This document shows, piece by piece, positions 11,400 to 22,866 of a DNA stretch of 64,000 bases (its first letter is position 1; every line of letters begins with the position of its first letter). Under the pieces are notes generated by a model that was not told the origin of the DNA, did not search any database, and saw only the letters and a program-made list of their open reading frames with translations. The stretch is from Uranotaenia lowii (taxonomy: Eukaryota > Arthropoda > Insecta > Diptera > Culicidae). Location: positions 58,729,746-58,793,745 of the forward strand of contig NC_073691.1 in assembly GCF_029784155.1 (NCBI RefSeq), read 5' to 3'. The translations under genes and the position numbers were made by a program.

Positions 11400-14070
11400 A
11401 TGTCATCATTAATTGGTACAGTAGATCATTACGTGAAGGGGTCAAAATTTGCTCATTACTTGGAGCGAATTGAGATGCTCTACCAACTTAACAATGTAGC
11501 TGAGAATTTAAAAAAAAGTTTATTTGTTACCTTAAGTGGTCCTATAATTTTTGAAGAAATTAAATTACTTTTTCTGGGAATGAAAGTTGAAGCAATCGAT
11601 TATGATATCATGATTCAAAAACTTAAGGAACGGTTGGATAAAGATGAACCTAATATGGCGAGTTGTCATGCTTTTGATAGAAGAAAACAGGGGAAAGATG
11701 AGCCTGCCGAAAACTTTATTCTAGCTGTAAAGTTGATGGCTGAGGAATGTGGTTTTGGGGCATACAAGGACACAGCAATTCGAAACAGAATTGTATTCGG
11801 ATTGAGAGATGAGGAGCTGCAATTTAAGCTGTGGAGTAGAGATGACTACACGTTGGAAGATGTTGAACGCATTGTGGTGAGAAGTGAGCTTGCCAAATTG
11901 AGAGTCGAATCCATGAGGGAAGGTGGTGATGTAATGAGGAGCATAAATTCGGTAAAATATCGCTTGGGAGATACGCATGAAGGGAGGTTCGTTCGTGATG
12001 ATTATCAACATTCCAATTCGAGAAATCGTTTTCCCAATCGTAACCTAAGGCACAGTTGGGATCGCAATCGTGTTGAGTTCAACAATTCAAGGAGAGGTCG
12101 GTATAGTGATAATTTTCGCTCGAGATTTGACAACAGGGAAAGAAGTTATCAAAACCGTTTTTACAACAATGAGGGAGAAATGTATCCTTATCGTCGAGGT
12201 TCACGCATGGAAAATTCACATGCAAACGTGGTGTGTAACTTTTGCAGAATGAAGGGTCATGTGAAACGCAATTGTGCTGATTATGCTAGGCGTCGGCAAG
12301 TGAATTTTGTTGAACAATCAGATGAGAGTTACGATTTTAAAAGGCTTCGAATAAGGGATAGTGAAGAGGAAGATGACGACGATGACGAATATCCGTGTAT
12401 GATGATTTCGACAAGAAATAAAAGCGGCCCATGTCAGATTAAAGCTTTAATTGAAAATAGGGCGGTTCACATGGAAATTGATTGCGGAGCGGCGGTTTCG
12501 GTGATAAACTATGAATGCTATCGGAGATATTTTGAGGATGTTCCTTTGATCAAATGCAATAGCCGTCTTACGGTTGTAAGTGGACAGCGTTTGAATATTT
12601 GCGGAGAAATATGGGTATCAGCTAATGTTAATAACATAAAATCGAAAGCCAGGCTAATAGTTTTAGCTGGATCACATAAGTTTTTGCCTTTATTGGGCAG
12701 AAACTGGCTCGATATCTTTTTCCCAAATTGGCGACAGACATTTTCAAAATCTAATATTGCGGTAAATGCGGTTGAAGAGGGTTTAGATTCTACAAATAAA
12801 TTAGGTAACTTTGAAAAAAATTTAAAAAGTAAATATCCAAAAATTTTTGACGGGGATTTTTCAAAACCAATCTTAGGACATGAAGCAGATTTGGTACTCA
12901 AGGACAATCAACCAATTTACAAGAAGGCATACGAAGTTCCCTATAAATTGAAGGAAAAGGTGGTCAGTCATTTGGATTTTTTGGAACAACAAAACATTAT
13001 TACACCTATTGCAACTAGCGAATGGGCATCGTCGATAATTATAGTAGACGATATTCGTATGGTTATCGACTGTAAGGTATCTATAAATAAATTTGTAATA
13101 CCTAACACATATCCTCTCCCTTTAGCTCAGGACATTTTTGCGTCTTTGACTGGGTGCAAATGGTTTTGTTGTCTGGATTTGGCGGGGGCGTATACGCAAC
13201 TGCAACTTTCGAAGCGTTCAAGAAAATTTATGGTAATAAACACATTGAAAGGGCTTTACACTTATAACAGGTTGCCGCAAGGTTGTACATCTAGTGCATC
13301 ATTATTTCAGGGAATTATGGATAAAATATTATTGGGTTTGAAGAACATTTGCTGTTACATTGACGATGTTTTAATAGCAGGTAAAACAAGAAAAGAATGT
13401 GAGAATAATCTATATTTAGTTTTGGAAAAGTTAGAAAAAGCCAATATAAAAGTAAATTTTAGCAAATGTAAGTTTTTCGAACAATCTCTCAATTATTTTG
13501 ATAATGGAAAATGGTCTCCTTCCTTCTCAAGAAAAATTATCAACTATAAGAGAAGCAAAAGTACCTCAAAATGTTACAGAATTGTAAGCTTTCCTAGGTT
13601 TAATAAATTATTATGGCAAATTTGTTTCTCATTTGTCAAGTAAATTGTGGAGTCTATATGCTTTGTTGAAGAAAAATGTTAGATTTATTTGGGATGATAA
13701 TTGTCAACGAGCTTTTGAAGATAGTAAAAAGTCGTTGTTAAATGCTAATATTTTAGAATTTTATGACCCGGACAAGCCTTTGGTAGTTGTATCAGATGCG
13801 TGTATGGTTTAGGGGGAGTTTTGGCACATGTAATTAATGGTCAAGAGAGACCTATTTCGTTCACATCGTTTTCCTTAAATAATGCCCAAAAATCATATCC
13901 CATTTTACACTTAGAAGCTTTAGCACTTGTATGTACGGTGAAGAAATTTCATAAATACATTTTTGGTCAAAAATTCAAAATTTATACAGACCACAAACCT
14001 TTGTTGGGTATTTTTGGAAAGCAAGGGAAAACTGCAATTTGTGTAACGAGATTGCAAAGATGGCTTTCTC
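11400..14070 (+). pseudogene. Ty3/gypsy-type gag-pol remnant
   Basis: A long frame (11400-13643) encodes gag, a zinc knuckle CNFCRMKGHVKRNC (about residues 278-291), an aspartic protease with EIDCGAAVSVI (about residue 359) and LLGRNWLD, then reverse transcriptase with SEWASSI, LDLAGAY, RLPQGC and catalytic YIDDVL (about residue 653). The protease motif is DCG where DSG or DTG is usual. A frameshift near 13500 ends the frame. Connection and RNase H sequence continue in other frames (WDDNCQRAF near 13690; YGLGGVLAHV, LEALALV, YTDHKPLL at 13800-14010) with another frameshift at about 13798. An inverted-repeat element cuts it at 14070. No integrase was found beyond the insertion, so it is inactive. 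Confidence 0.85.
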
Positions 14071-15582
14071 TTAACCTTCCCATGCCGTTCGCAAAATATC
14101 TGTAAAAAAAAATTTCCGGTCTATTTGACCTGCAGTTTGTTATCGCTCCCCTGGCCACAAATAATAACCGATTTTGATGATATTATATTCGTCGTTTAGG
14201 TAATTTTATCTAGTTTCTCAACATTCTAAAATTAAGTCAATATGTTATAGGAAATCACCGGTAGACGGTTCCGAATGAAAAAAGTCCGAAAAAAGAGCTC
14301 TTTTTGAAATGTTTATAACTTCTAAATGATTTATTGTTTTGAACTAACTTAACGATTTTCTAAATTTTTAAGAATTTACCTTTCTACAGATGTACAAATA
14401 TGTGGGGGTCGAGTGGATGGTTTGGCCATAGCGGCCAGAACTTCCGGTAGAAAAAAATCTAACTTCAAAAAAGACACCCAATTTCGGCTTTGCATTGCTG
14501 TTTCGCGTTTACCAATGAACCGATTCTCAAAATTCAAATTTTAATTTTTTTTCGTCAACTCTATTATTATTTTCATATAACAAACTTTATTTCTAAAAAA
14601 AATCAGTTTTTCAGTATATCTGAATGAAACTAACAACTTTTCTGACATTTTCCAACTCTCGCTTGGGTTGATGGGTTCTCGGGGTTTTGTCATGGTGATT
14701 TCTCGGAAACTTTCAGTAAAACTGTCCAGTTTTTATATACCTAGAAAGGTTTTTTTGTGAAGTTTTTCAAAAATGTGTAACCACTTTTTTCCAATATACT
14801 GAAAGCTGTCAGATTTCAACCAGTCCAGCACCGATTTCAGACGGTTGGCGTACTAATTTAGCACCCCTTGGCGTAGTCTCAAGAGAAACGAAATCCTTTA
14901 GCTCTCCTGTCGCTCACCAAACCTACCTCCCAGCAACATACAGGAGGAATCGCCGTGCCGCATGGCTTGTAGATTGAATTTTTATCAGGCTTCCGAAAAG
15001 TACAGCTTTGCTATGACAGCTTTTTTCTTGCCAAACAAACTGTCTCGGTTTTCCTTACCACTCGGTTCGCTGCTGTACCGTCGGTAACGAATCGAAACGC
15101 TTCGGCTACATCGAACACGTGCGAGAACCCAGGCTGTATTTGAACAAAGCATGCGTTGCCGAAAATGTTGTGCTTTGAGCTGTAGCGAACCCAACCGACA
15201 GGATTGAGTTTTCTCCACAGAAAACGGAGATGGTTGTTTTCTCTAAGAAACGTAGACCTGCTCAACCTAAGCTTCAACTCCTAGGCAGACCGATCACTCA
15301 ATCGAGGTGTTTTAAGTATCTTGGGGTTTGGTTTGATTCCAAGTGTACCTGGAGGGCCCATATTGAGTATTCGAAAGGAAAATGCCAACAAAGAATCAAT
15401 TTTCTCCGATCAATCACTGGCACCTGGTGGCGAGCCCATCCAGAAGATCTTTTAAAATTGTATCGAACAACTATTCTCTCAGTGATGGAATATGGTAGCT
15501 TCTGTTTCCAGTCAGCTGCCAAAACTCACCTCATCAAACTCGAGCGTATCCAATATCTTTGTCTCCGCTTCGCTTTGGGCTG

Positions 15583-16107
15583 CCCAGCAAACATTTATGA
15601 AGGTATAACGCAGGAACAACAGAATTATTCAAACAAATATACCAGATATAAAGATTATATTAAACTTACCAAAATAGCATATAGCTACAAAAGTGAGGGC
15701 GATATATCTACAATGACACGATGCTTACGATTTGATTTTCCAACAGAAAGCAAAATAAACGAAAAAAAAAAATCCTCGACCGAGAGTTGAACTCCAGTCC
15801 TCCGGTATCTTACCACTATGTCAACTCATCAGTTGATAAGGTCCACGCTATATCTCAAAAGGTGAGATTTTCTTTTTACGAATCGGTTCACTCAAATCGT
15901 AAATGTTGAATTAGCATATTCCCAACGTTTTGGAAACATATTTACGAATTGATTAAACTGTTATCCGACTCAAATATTTTTGGGCAAAGCTTGTCGTAAA
16001 TGAATGATAGAAAATCACTAAATACCAACGTGTTTACGATAGTTGTTGGAAATGTCTTAATATTCGATTTGGATTATCATTTCTATTACGATTTCATGTT
16101 AGCTGGG
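15583..16107. mobile_element. MITE with CCCAGCAAACAT ends inserted in the non-LTR ORF
   Basis: The left end CCCAGCAAACATTTATG and the inverted right end CCCAGCTAACATGAAAT match. Removing 15583-16107 plus one copy of TG restores continuous ORF2 reading (ALGC then MPSTHNM), so the bounds are exact and the target duplication is 2 bp (TG). It encodes no protein. A tRNA-like segment lies inside at 15779-15850. Confidence 0.8.
15779..15850 (-). mobile_element. tRNA-like SINE head inside the MITE
   Basis: The minus strand has an A-box-like TGACATAGTGGTAAGATACC and a B box GAGTTCAACTCTCGG, followed by a T-rich tail region. It looks like a SINE insertion or a tRNA-derived segment captured by the surrounding MITE. 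Confidence 0.45.
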
Positions 16108-18034
16108 TGTATGCCCTCAACGCATAACATGAGTCTCGAAGTTTTGACAGGAATACTCCCACTAAAAGATCGATTCAATTTATTATCACTCCGGTTCCTC
16201 ATTAGGTGTGAAGTTATGAACCCATTGGTGACTGTAAATTTTGAAAGGCTACTTGAGCAAAATTTTCAAACCAGATTTATGTCTGTATACCATGTCTTCA
16301 TGTCCATGCAGGGAAATCCTTCTTCGTACTCTCCAACTCGTGTTATCATCCCAGACTACGACAACTCTTCTGTCCAATTTGATTTGTCTATGCAGCAAGA
16401 AATTCGTGGAATCTCTGATTTGCATCGTCCACTTTTGATTCCAAGAATTTTCGATGCTAAATATAGACGCGTCGATGCTGACAAAATGTACTTTACCGAC
16501 GGGTCTCTAATAGAGGAATCAACCGGATTTGGTGTTTTTAACGAAATAGCTAGCGCCTTATATAGCCTCCATTCACCATGCTCTGTATACATTGCAGAGT
16601 TAGCAGCCATTTATTGGGCGTTGGATAGCGTCGCTTCACGGCCAGCAGGACACTACTATATTATAACGGACAGTCTCAGCTCTGTTGAAGCAATCCGTTC
16701 AATAAGACCGGGAAAGTACTCACCGTATTTCCTCGGGAAGATACGGGATATTCTGAGTGCTTTATCAAGACGTTGCATTGCCATCACCTTTGTTTGGGTC
16801 CCCTCACATAGTTCGATAATGGGCAATGAGAGGGCAGACTCTCTGGCAAAAGTGGGGGCGTTAGAAAGCGACACGTATCACCGTGAAATCGTCTTCAACG
16901 AATTTTACTTCTTGGTTCGAAGAAACTCTCTTGTCAACTGGCAGCGCAAATGGGACGAGGATGAGTTGGGTCGGTGGCTGCACTCGATTATCCCAAGGGT
17001 AAGCCCTAAATCATGGTTTAATAGATAAGATTGGACCTGAGTCGGGATTTTATTCGTATATTTTCTCGTCTCATGTCCAATCATTATTCCTTAGACGAAG
17101 TGCTCTATCGTTTTGATATTGCTGGCAGCAATTTGTGTAGTTGCGGCCAAGGTTACCATGACATCGAGCATATTGTCTGGTCGTGTGAGGTCCATCTTGT
17201 CGCCAGAACGAATTTATTAGACTCCCTTCGGGCCCGAGTAAAACCACTTAACGTTCCAGTGAGAGACGTGCTAGCTGTGCTAGACTTGGACTACATGTTC
17301 GAAATTTACCTTTTTCTAAAAGCTATCGATCTCCGTCTATAATTCTTTTTATTTTCATATTTCCCTTTCTATCTTCTTTTTCTTTAAACAAAAAGTGTTA
17401 AGATAAAACAAAAAAAAAGGAGTTTGGCTCCTTGAAACCTGAAGGTACGAGCCGTTTCAAATAAAGATCTACAAAAAAACCCAACCGACAGTTCGGTTTC
17501 CATCCCTTCATGCCTCCTGTTTCGAAAATAATTTTATCCTAACTGTCGGCTGCAGGGCGTGACATTTTTGGGCAGGACTTTTTGTACATATGTAGAAAGG
17601 TAAATTCTTAACAATTTCGAAAATTGTTAAGTTAGATCAAAACAATAAATCATTCAGAAGTTATAAGCATTTCAAAAAGAGCTCTTTTTTTGGACTTTTT
17701 TCATTCGGAATCGTCTACCGGTGATTTCCTAAAACATGTTGACTTAATTTTATATTGTTGAGAAACTAGATAAAATTACCTAAACAACGAATATAATATC
17801 ATCAAAATCGGTTATTATTAGTGGCCAGGGGAACGAGCGCAAGAGCTTGGGTCAATATGACCCGAATGGCATATTATCGGTTTTTTTCATGGGTCCATTT
17901 CCGGTGGTCACCGGAAGTTATCTGTGGCTCTGAATAATTGTTCCAAATTTCAGATTTTTTTTGTCACGAGTTATGATGAATTGAATGTACGCTTCGGGTC
18001 ATAAATATTGACCCGAGCGGCGCGGGAAGGTTAA

Positions 18035-18600
18035 CTGGAATTGTCCTCCAAGTGCAACCGCATTGCATATGTCTGAAAACGTATGGGAGTAGCTTTCGTG
18101 AAAATTGAAGACATAATTTTTGACCCTGTAAAATCAAAAAATGAAAGCAAAGCTTTACTATGGTTGGTAATTCATTACATAGCTTTTGTTTTAGAAAGAT
18201 TTCCTCGTTGTAACCTGTTCGTTTTTAAAAAAAAGTATTAGAGAGATTAGATGGAAGAATAAGACAGTATTTGAGAGACATTTTGGAAATAGTTTGAATA
18301 TCTGTTAATTGTATCTAGAGTTTAAGAAATGAGCTTTAATAAATAGTTGAATAGTTTAAAAAAAAAAAAAACTTAATAGAATATATCCCATATCCTATCA
18401 CAAGATGGAAGCAGGATGGAAACAATCAACCAGTAAGGATATTATCGAATGATGTACCAAGCACTGTGTGTGTTTGTAAACCGGCATTAGAAAAAAAAAA
18501 CATTTTTGTTCCCAACCGACAGCAAAAAAACACCAGCCAAGATGAGCTCTGCCTGCGTGTGTATGTAAACCGGCCGGCAATAGAAAACAGTTTCAGTTTG
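18035..18600. repeat. Dispersed repeat shared with 59.88-60.1 kb
   Basis: Segments here recur in the same order near 59890-60100: ATTGC.TATGTCTGAAA, ATCACAAGA.GGAAG.AGGATGGAAA, and GAGCACTGTGCGTGTG-like units with CCGGC. The 18.45-18.6 kb part contains two loose copies of a GTGTGTATGTAAACCGGC unit and a CCAACCGACAG motif. The element type was not recognised. Confidence 0.5.
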
Positions 18601-18759
18601 AAGTTACGGTCTTCAACAAAGTTGTTCATGGGAAAATTTCGTTTAGAAAATTTAGAATTTGGAACAAAAAGCAGACTCGATTCCATTGAAGAAACAAAAA
18701 TGATGTTGATTTTCGGTATAAAATATTCAATTTTCCCATACAAACCTAAAATTTAAAAA

Positions 18760-19386
18760 TATTTACTCATGTAAACGTTACTTAAAAATTCTGCAAAAAA
18801 TCATGGATGAGTTTTACACCAAAGCAAAGCTTTTTAGACCCCAGGGTTAGAGAAATTCAAAAATGATCCCAAATCGACTCAGTCTACTGTAGTTGTCACT
18901 TAGGCAAATAAACTGTCGCACAAGTAGGTACCTTGCTTGCGGTTTACATCTTTGTAATTCTCACTACCAGTGATACGTACAATGAAGGAATTCTTTTAGC
19001 TTTCTGGAATCCCAGCGGTTGTTCAGATGTGTACATCTTCTTTCAATGTAACTTTATTTCTTCTGAATCATGCTGAAGACCTGAGACAAGAGATGACAAT
19101 CACATCACCTGTAAACAAATATTAACTCTATATCTACCTGATATGTTAAAGTAATTTTTTGTTGCTCAATTTGATGAATTTTGAAATTTTACCTCAGTAA
19201 CAGCTGATACTGTTTCTAGTAGATATAAGTTCAGAATCCGTTGGACGGTGATTTTGCGCACGATAAAACTTGACCATTTACATTATACATGTATACAACC
19301 GATATGATTGATAAGACGTATGTAGGAGAGTGAAATGCTTTATCAACGAGGAAATTTGTTTTCAGAAACATTACTTTAAAAAAGGT
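18760..19386. other. Unassigned AT-rich DNA
   Basis: No gene, repeat or bounded element was seen. Confidence 0.35.
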
Positions 19387-19582
19387 AAACCTTGCACCAA
19401 CCTAGCATAAGTAAATGAGTTGTTTCTTCCGAACGCGTCGTTAATTCTCCCTCCCGGGTCCTTTTCCGCATGCTTCCGGGGGCAATTGGGTGGAATCCCA
19501 ATTGTTATCGGAAGGGAGAGAGAGTTAAAGACGCGCTCGGAAGAAACAACTCATTTACTTCTAGTTAGGTTGGGTGCAAAGC
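19387..19582. repeat. Long hairpin with about 65-bp arms
   Basis: Arms 19387-19453 and 19510-19582 are inverted copies, best over AAGTAAATGAGTTGTTTCTT. Between them lies a further small palindrome, CAATTGGG/CCCAATTG. The outer flanks (TTGCACCAACCTA and its complement) extend the pairing. It is probably a small foldback element. Confidence 0.85.
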
Positions 19583-19589
19583 CAGCGGC

Positions 19590-21170
19590 AGTATTTACCG
19601 GCAACTGATAAGAGAGAACAACCACTACCACCAACAATAGTAATGATGGGCTACTACTAGTACCAGCTACAAAAAAAGAACCCTGATTGCTGCAGCAGTC
19701 AATACGAAATCATCCAGTACGATGACTAAGTACCTACTATATGTACTTACTTACTACAAAACCCAATCCCGTGTACCCGTCTAACAGCTAGCAGCAGTAA
19801 GTAGTAAGCATCAGTACTTATCGTATCGTCGGTCAGGGTTGACACACAACAAGTTGCAGCAGTTTGCGGTAGTACGGGGTACTTACTGGCTGCACTTGTA
19901 CCTACTCGTGCCCGAATCGAACCGAATGACGACGGGAGGTTTCAATTAAGTTTGTCGCCGGGCGGCGACGACAGCCATTTATATCGACACTGCACTGTAC
20001 TGTCTGTGCGGAAAGCGAGAACCCCCAGAACGATTCTAGACGAAAGAGACATCCAGGCAGGCAGGCAAATTAACCGCATCCTTCAGACGAGGGCGACAAC
20101 GAATAACTGGTGTTGGGGGTGAACCCTTCCGTTCTCTGGGTACATTTGCGATATAGACTTCCTTGCCGGGTGCGCTGCTGTCGAAATCTGCATATCTCTA
20201 GCTGTGGCTTTTGATATCGATGAAGCAACGGATAACTGTAGAAGGCAAACCGTGAAACCGGGACTGCGACACAACAGAGTGCGTTGCATAACACCAACCA
20301 AAGGTAAGAAGACGCGTGCGCGTCAAACGGTGCAGGTGTTTTCCCGTCCGGCTGGAGGCACATAATAATCCCCCCAAATGTAGGTTCCCATCCCATACCG
20401 GGTTCTAGCCGGACCGGACCCTGTTGCTCGCTCTATACAAGGTTCTAGTGTGATTCTTGCACAAATCGATCTCAGCAGAATAAAAATTCATAACAAATCG
20501 GTGCATCGCCAATGGAAATCTACCTGTGTGACGGGGCAGTTATAAAATTCAAACAGATAAAAATGGCAACTTTTCGAATGACGCCGCACCGAGCAGAGGC
20601 AACTCAATTTGCATACTACCTACTCTACCTTGGAGCTTGAGCGGTTTGTTGTGATTCGTCGTGCGTGTAGTGTTAATTTTTTTTCTCAAATGGTGATTTT
20701 TTTCCACTCCCCATCCGGTTTTATCTGCAGTGACTTACAGATTGAATAGGAAAAAACCGCAAAAAAACACAGAAGTCGGGATCAGTTTTATTTTTGCTCG
20801 CAAAGTTGGGTGCATGCCGGTTAAAGTACCTCCATACGTCCTTGTTTATCTATATATGTTTTATCTCTTATCTCTACTAGCGTGCGCGCTGCGGTATGAT
20901 GTTAGCAGTTATTTTTACAAGTATTTACGGAATCCAACCAGTCCGCTAGCCGTTATTGGTTTGATAGTGATTTCTGTAATCTCGCGAACAAACAAATTGT
21001 ACTCGGAAGCGGGTTTGAATATCAAGCCAGTATCGCCAGTATCCAAGGTTACGTGATTCAATATCACGGATTTTTGGAAACCAATGAAGCTCCGAATTTG
21101 CTTCGAAGCAGCGATATGAGTTAACTGTTTTCCCGTAAAATACAGCAAATATTGTAAATTATTGCGAAGA
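19590..21170 (+). promoter_or_regulatory. Possible upstream/5' noncoding region of egh
   Basis: This stretch is richer in GC and free of recognisable transposons, unlike its surroundings, and lies on the 5' side of egh. A noncoding first exon of egh would be expected somewhere upstream of the acceptor at 27105, and this is the best candidate region. No promoter motif, donor site or exon could be fixed. Purely positional inference. Confidence 0.25.
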
Positions 21171-21177
21171 GGAGTAA

Positions 21178-22060
21178 CCCAAGTAACAATTTGAACTTTG
21201 AAAACGTCTTATAAGCAATTGTTTTTTTTTTTTGAAAAATTAATAACCTATTTCTTGATGGAATTTGTATTTTTTTTTTAAATCTGACATAAACTTATTT
21301 CAGGTGCTACAACCTTTGTATAGTGTTTTACATGAATTATTTTTGAGGACTCTCGTTTTCTTTTTCGGAACATCTCCTAATTTGCATTTTATTACGTTGA
21401 GGATTAAATACTCGACCAGATTTCCCTATTCTCGTATTACGCTTAAAGTAAATTGTTACCTTTTGTAGTATTTAGTCTTGTATTATCCTAGATATAGCAC
21501 GAAAATATTCGGAATCCTTCTGTAAACATATTTTTTCTCATTCAATTACCTTCTTCAGAGTTTTCAATTCCGAATGTTTTTTTTAACTCTTCCGCAATAT
21601 TGGCAATTGGTGGAATGAAAATAATTTTTAAAGATAATCTTTAATTCAAAATTTGGAATCTCGATATCATTTCATGCCCCTCTTAGCATAATCGAATTTC
21701 AAATATTTTTATCGAAAATTTTTACTTCTAAAAGGGCTTATAAACATAACTGCCCGTAGACTGCCTCAAATTTATATGAGTAATTTCAAACTTGCGAAAT
21801 GTTATGCGCTGCAAATTATAAGTGATCCTAGGGTTAGTATAAGATCTTATGCCAAATTTGGGCCAGATCGGATCGCGGGAAGCCTGAATTTTGTATGGAA
21901 TTTTGAGACTATTTGTTCAGGAGGAGGCTTAATCTGTCCCTGTTAATAATAATACAAATTGGCCTTATAAAAATGCAATAAAAAAAAATATAAACTTTTA
22001 ACAGTTTCCTGCAAAGGACTGAAAACAAAAAACCAGATGTAAGATGTTTTGTAGCATTAC
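21178..22060. other. AT-rich unassigned DNA
   Basis: No gene was seen. CCCAAGTAAC at 21179 resembles the end of the MITE family at 1782 but has no supported partner. Confidence 0.3.
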
Positions 22061-22518
22061 CCTGGGGGGTTTGGCGACTGTTTTTTTTTTCAATGATATT
22101 TTTTCTTTAACAATGCATGAATGAATTAAACTTTAAAAAATATTAAGTGTTTTACACTAATAGTTTTTTACCCTAAGATCTTTAAAATGGTTAACTACAT
22201 TTGAATAATAAAAGTGATAAAATAGACACTAACTTTGGTTAAAATATTTGAAATCATTCAAGAATTTGGTAGGTTTTTTTCCTATTCGATTTGAGTATCG
22301 AAGAAGTTTGTTTTAAGAAAATCTTTAATTTCTAAGAAAAAAAATCTGAAATGAAATAACCTAAATACACCAAACTTTTAAGCAAATTCAACAATTTAAA
22401 CCATCGATAAAAATAAATCAAACTTTCAAAGGTTAAACAACAGATTTAACTTTTGCGGTTCAAATCTGAAGCAAGTTTCTTTTATATTGATGTTTAAAAT
22501 AACAGCAATCTAAGTATT

Positions 22519-22587
22519 GGCCATGGTACAGAGGTAGCGTGTTCAGTTCTCACCTCGTTGGTTCAGGTTCAAATCTTCAAGCATGCA
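22519..22587 (+). mobile_element. tRNA-derived SINE head, family 2
   Basis: CCATGGTACAGAGGTAGCG is followed by CTCACC and the B box GGTTCAAATC. A related minus-strand copy at 26449-26520 also starts with CCATGG and GTAGCG. Confidence 0.5.
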
Positions 22588-22699
22588 ATTTTTTCAAGTA
22601 AGTATAAAACTCATTCACAGTTACAGCAACATTAAATTAGAATAAATAGGTATAACAATCCAAAGCTAGGAAAAGTATGATTCTTTTTTTTATTAATTT

Positions 22700-22866
22700 T
22701 TATTTTTCGAGGTCTCGTGTGGAGGCTGAATACCCTTCTACTCAGCTTCAACTATGGATATCGATAAGAACTTAAATTTAAGGCTGAGTAGAATGCTATT
22801 CATTCGTTACACAAAGCTGAGTAAGCTTCTAAGAGCCTGTTTTATGGAACTTTTGGTTACTTGGGT
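22700..22866 (-). mobile_element. Fragment of the CCCAAGYAACC MITE family
   Basis: Read in reverse, it starts CCCAAGTAACCAAAAGTTCC and continues with CATAAAACAGG, AGCTTACTCAGC and TTAAATTTAAGTTCTTAT. These are the same features, in the same order, as the left end of the element at 1782. Confidence 0.65.

Larger units (their letters stand above)
15202..17477 (+). pseudogene. 5'-truncated non-LTR retrotransposon with RNase H (I/R1-like)
   Basis: The 3' half of an ORF2. The start reads FSPQKTEMVVFSKK in frame, a segment that normally follows the YADD palm motif, so the element is 5' truncated. Thumb sequence follows (FKYLGVWFD, LRFALGC). After a small insertion (15583-16107) the frame resumes as MPSTHNMSLEVL. 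Ribonuclease H is at 16490-16860, with catalytic-type residues in YFTDGS, AELAAI, TDSLS and WVPSH..GNERAD. A C-terminal zinc motif (CSCGQGYHDIEHIVWSC) is at 17130-17190, one stop codon later. A 14-bp target duplication, AACCCAACCGACAG, flanks it at 15188-15201 and 17478-17491, with an A-rich tail. It is not intact. Confidence 0.9.
14075..18030. mobile_element. Long inverted-repeat element flanked by TTAA
   Basis: TTAA flanks both ends exactly (14071-14074 and 18031-18034). The termini are CCTTCCCATGCCGTTCG on the left and, inverted, CCTTCCCGCGCCGCTCG on the right. Long subterminal arms (about 14075-14398 and 17585-18030) are inverted copies sharing CCCCTGGCCAC, ATCACCGGTAGACG and CTTTCTACA. 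A TTAA duplication is the hallmark of piggyBac-type insertion. No transposase is visible, so it is non-autonomous. It sits in the gypsy RNase H region and itself contains a non-LTR retrotransposon (15202-17477). The interior at 14400-15187 was not recognised. Confidence 0.75.

Noticed and set aside
21178..22866. A single 1.7-kb element bounded by CCCAAGTAAC repeats
   Set aside because: Only about 10 bp match at the left, and a diverged copy of another element starts at 22062 between the ends. Only the right-end fragment (22700-22866) is supported.
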